The position numbers were made by a program, and so were the translations under genes. Below are positions 5,036-5,067 of a stretch of 5,067 nucleotides of DNA, one piece after another. The stretch lies in assembly GCA_009885605.1 (NCBI GenBank), contig VFKK01000068.1, forward strand, positions 1-5,067. Direction: 5' to 3'. Each line of letters opens with the position of its first letter. Within the stretch, counting starts at the first letter, position 1. The stretch comes from Cyclobacteriaceae bacterium. GTDB lineage: Bacteria; Bacteroidota; Bacteroidia; Cytophagales; Cyclobacteriaceae. The notes below the pieces were generated by a model. That model had not been told where the DNA came from. It did not search any database and saw only the letters and a list, made by a program, of their open reading frames with translations.

Positions 5036-5067
5036 GTTGCTGCTTTTGAACTTCAGAGCTTGTTTTA

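Overview
The window holds a stretch of housekeeping genes, all on the + strand, and most likely comes from a member of the Bacteroidota, probably an aerobic Cytophagales-type lineage. Four things suggest this. The gene order is pdxA – DUF177/yceD – rpmF – fabH – efp – accB – accC. L32 is a form without a zinc ribbon. There are no clear Shine-Dalgarno sequences, and the starts follow A-rich leaders. Two upstream regions match the Bacteroidota promoter form, TTTG (-33) and TAnnTTTG (-7). The genus cannot be fixed from the sequence.

Layout. Bases 1-225 are the 3' end of pdxA (vitamin B6 synthesis), cut by the window edge. A 112-bp AT-rich gap follows, with a strong inverted repeat overlapping a putative promoter. 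Next come a DUF177 (YceD-like) gene and rpmF (ribosomal protein L32), 18 bp apart. A clear intrinsic terminator (1141-1178) ends this ribosome-related unit. The 229-bp gap before fabH carries the best promoter in the window (1235-1266) and a leader that can fold into a hairpin. The gene plsX, often found between rpmF and fabH in bacteria, is not there. fabH, efp, accB and accC follow with gaps of 30, 65 and 28 bp. A hairpin between efp and accB may attenuate transcription, and a textbook terminator (4915-4943) follows accC. The last ~120 bp are non-coding, with an inverted repeat next to a degenerate 7-bp tandem repeat.

How the genes work together. AccC (biotin carboxylase) and AccB (biotin carrier) form the first half of acetyl-CoA carboxylase, which makes malonyl-CoA. 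FabH joins an acyl-CoA primer to malonyl-ACP to start fatty-acid synthesis. EF-P, in the same probable transcript, rescues ribosomes stalled at proline runs. L32 and the DUF177 protein belong to 50S subunit formation. The window therefore links ribosome synthesis to the start of membrane lipid synthesis, a known kind of bacterial gene neighbourhood.

All genes appear intact apart from the edge-cut pdxA. I see no mobile element, RNA gene, CRISPR array, defence system or clearly new system. The points most worth a second look are non-coding: the promoter-overlapping inverted repeat upstream of yceD, the terminator/promoter junction where plsX would be expected, the efp-accB hairpin, and the repeat cluster after accC.
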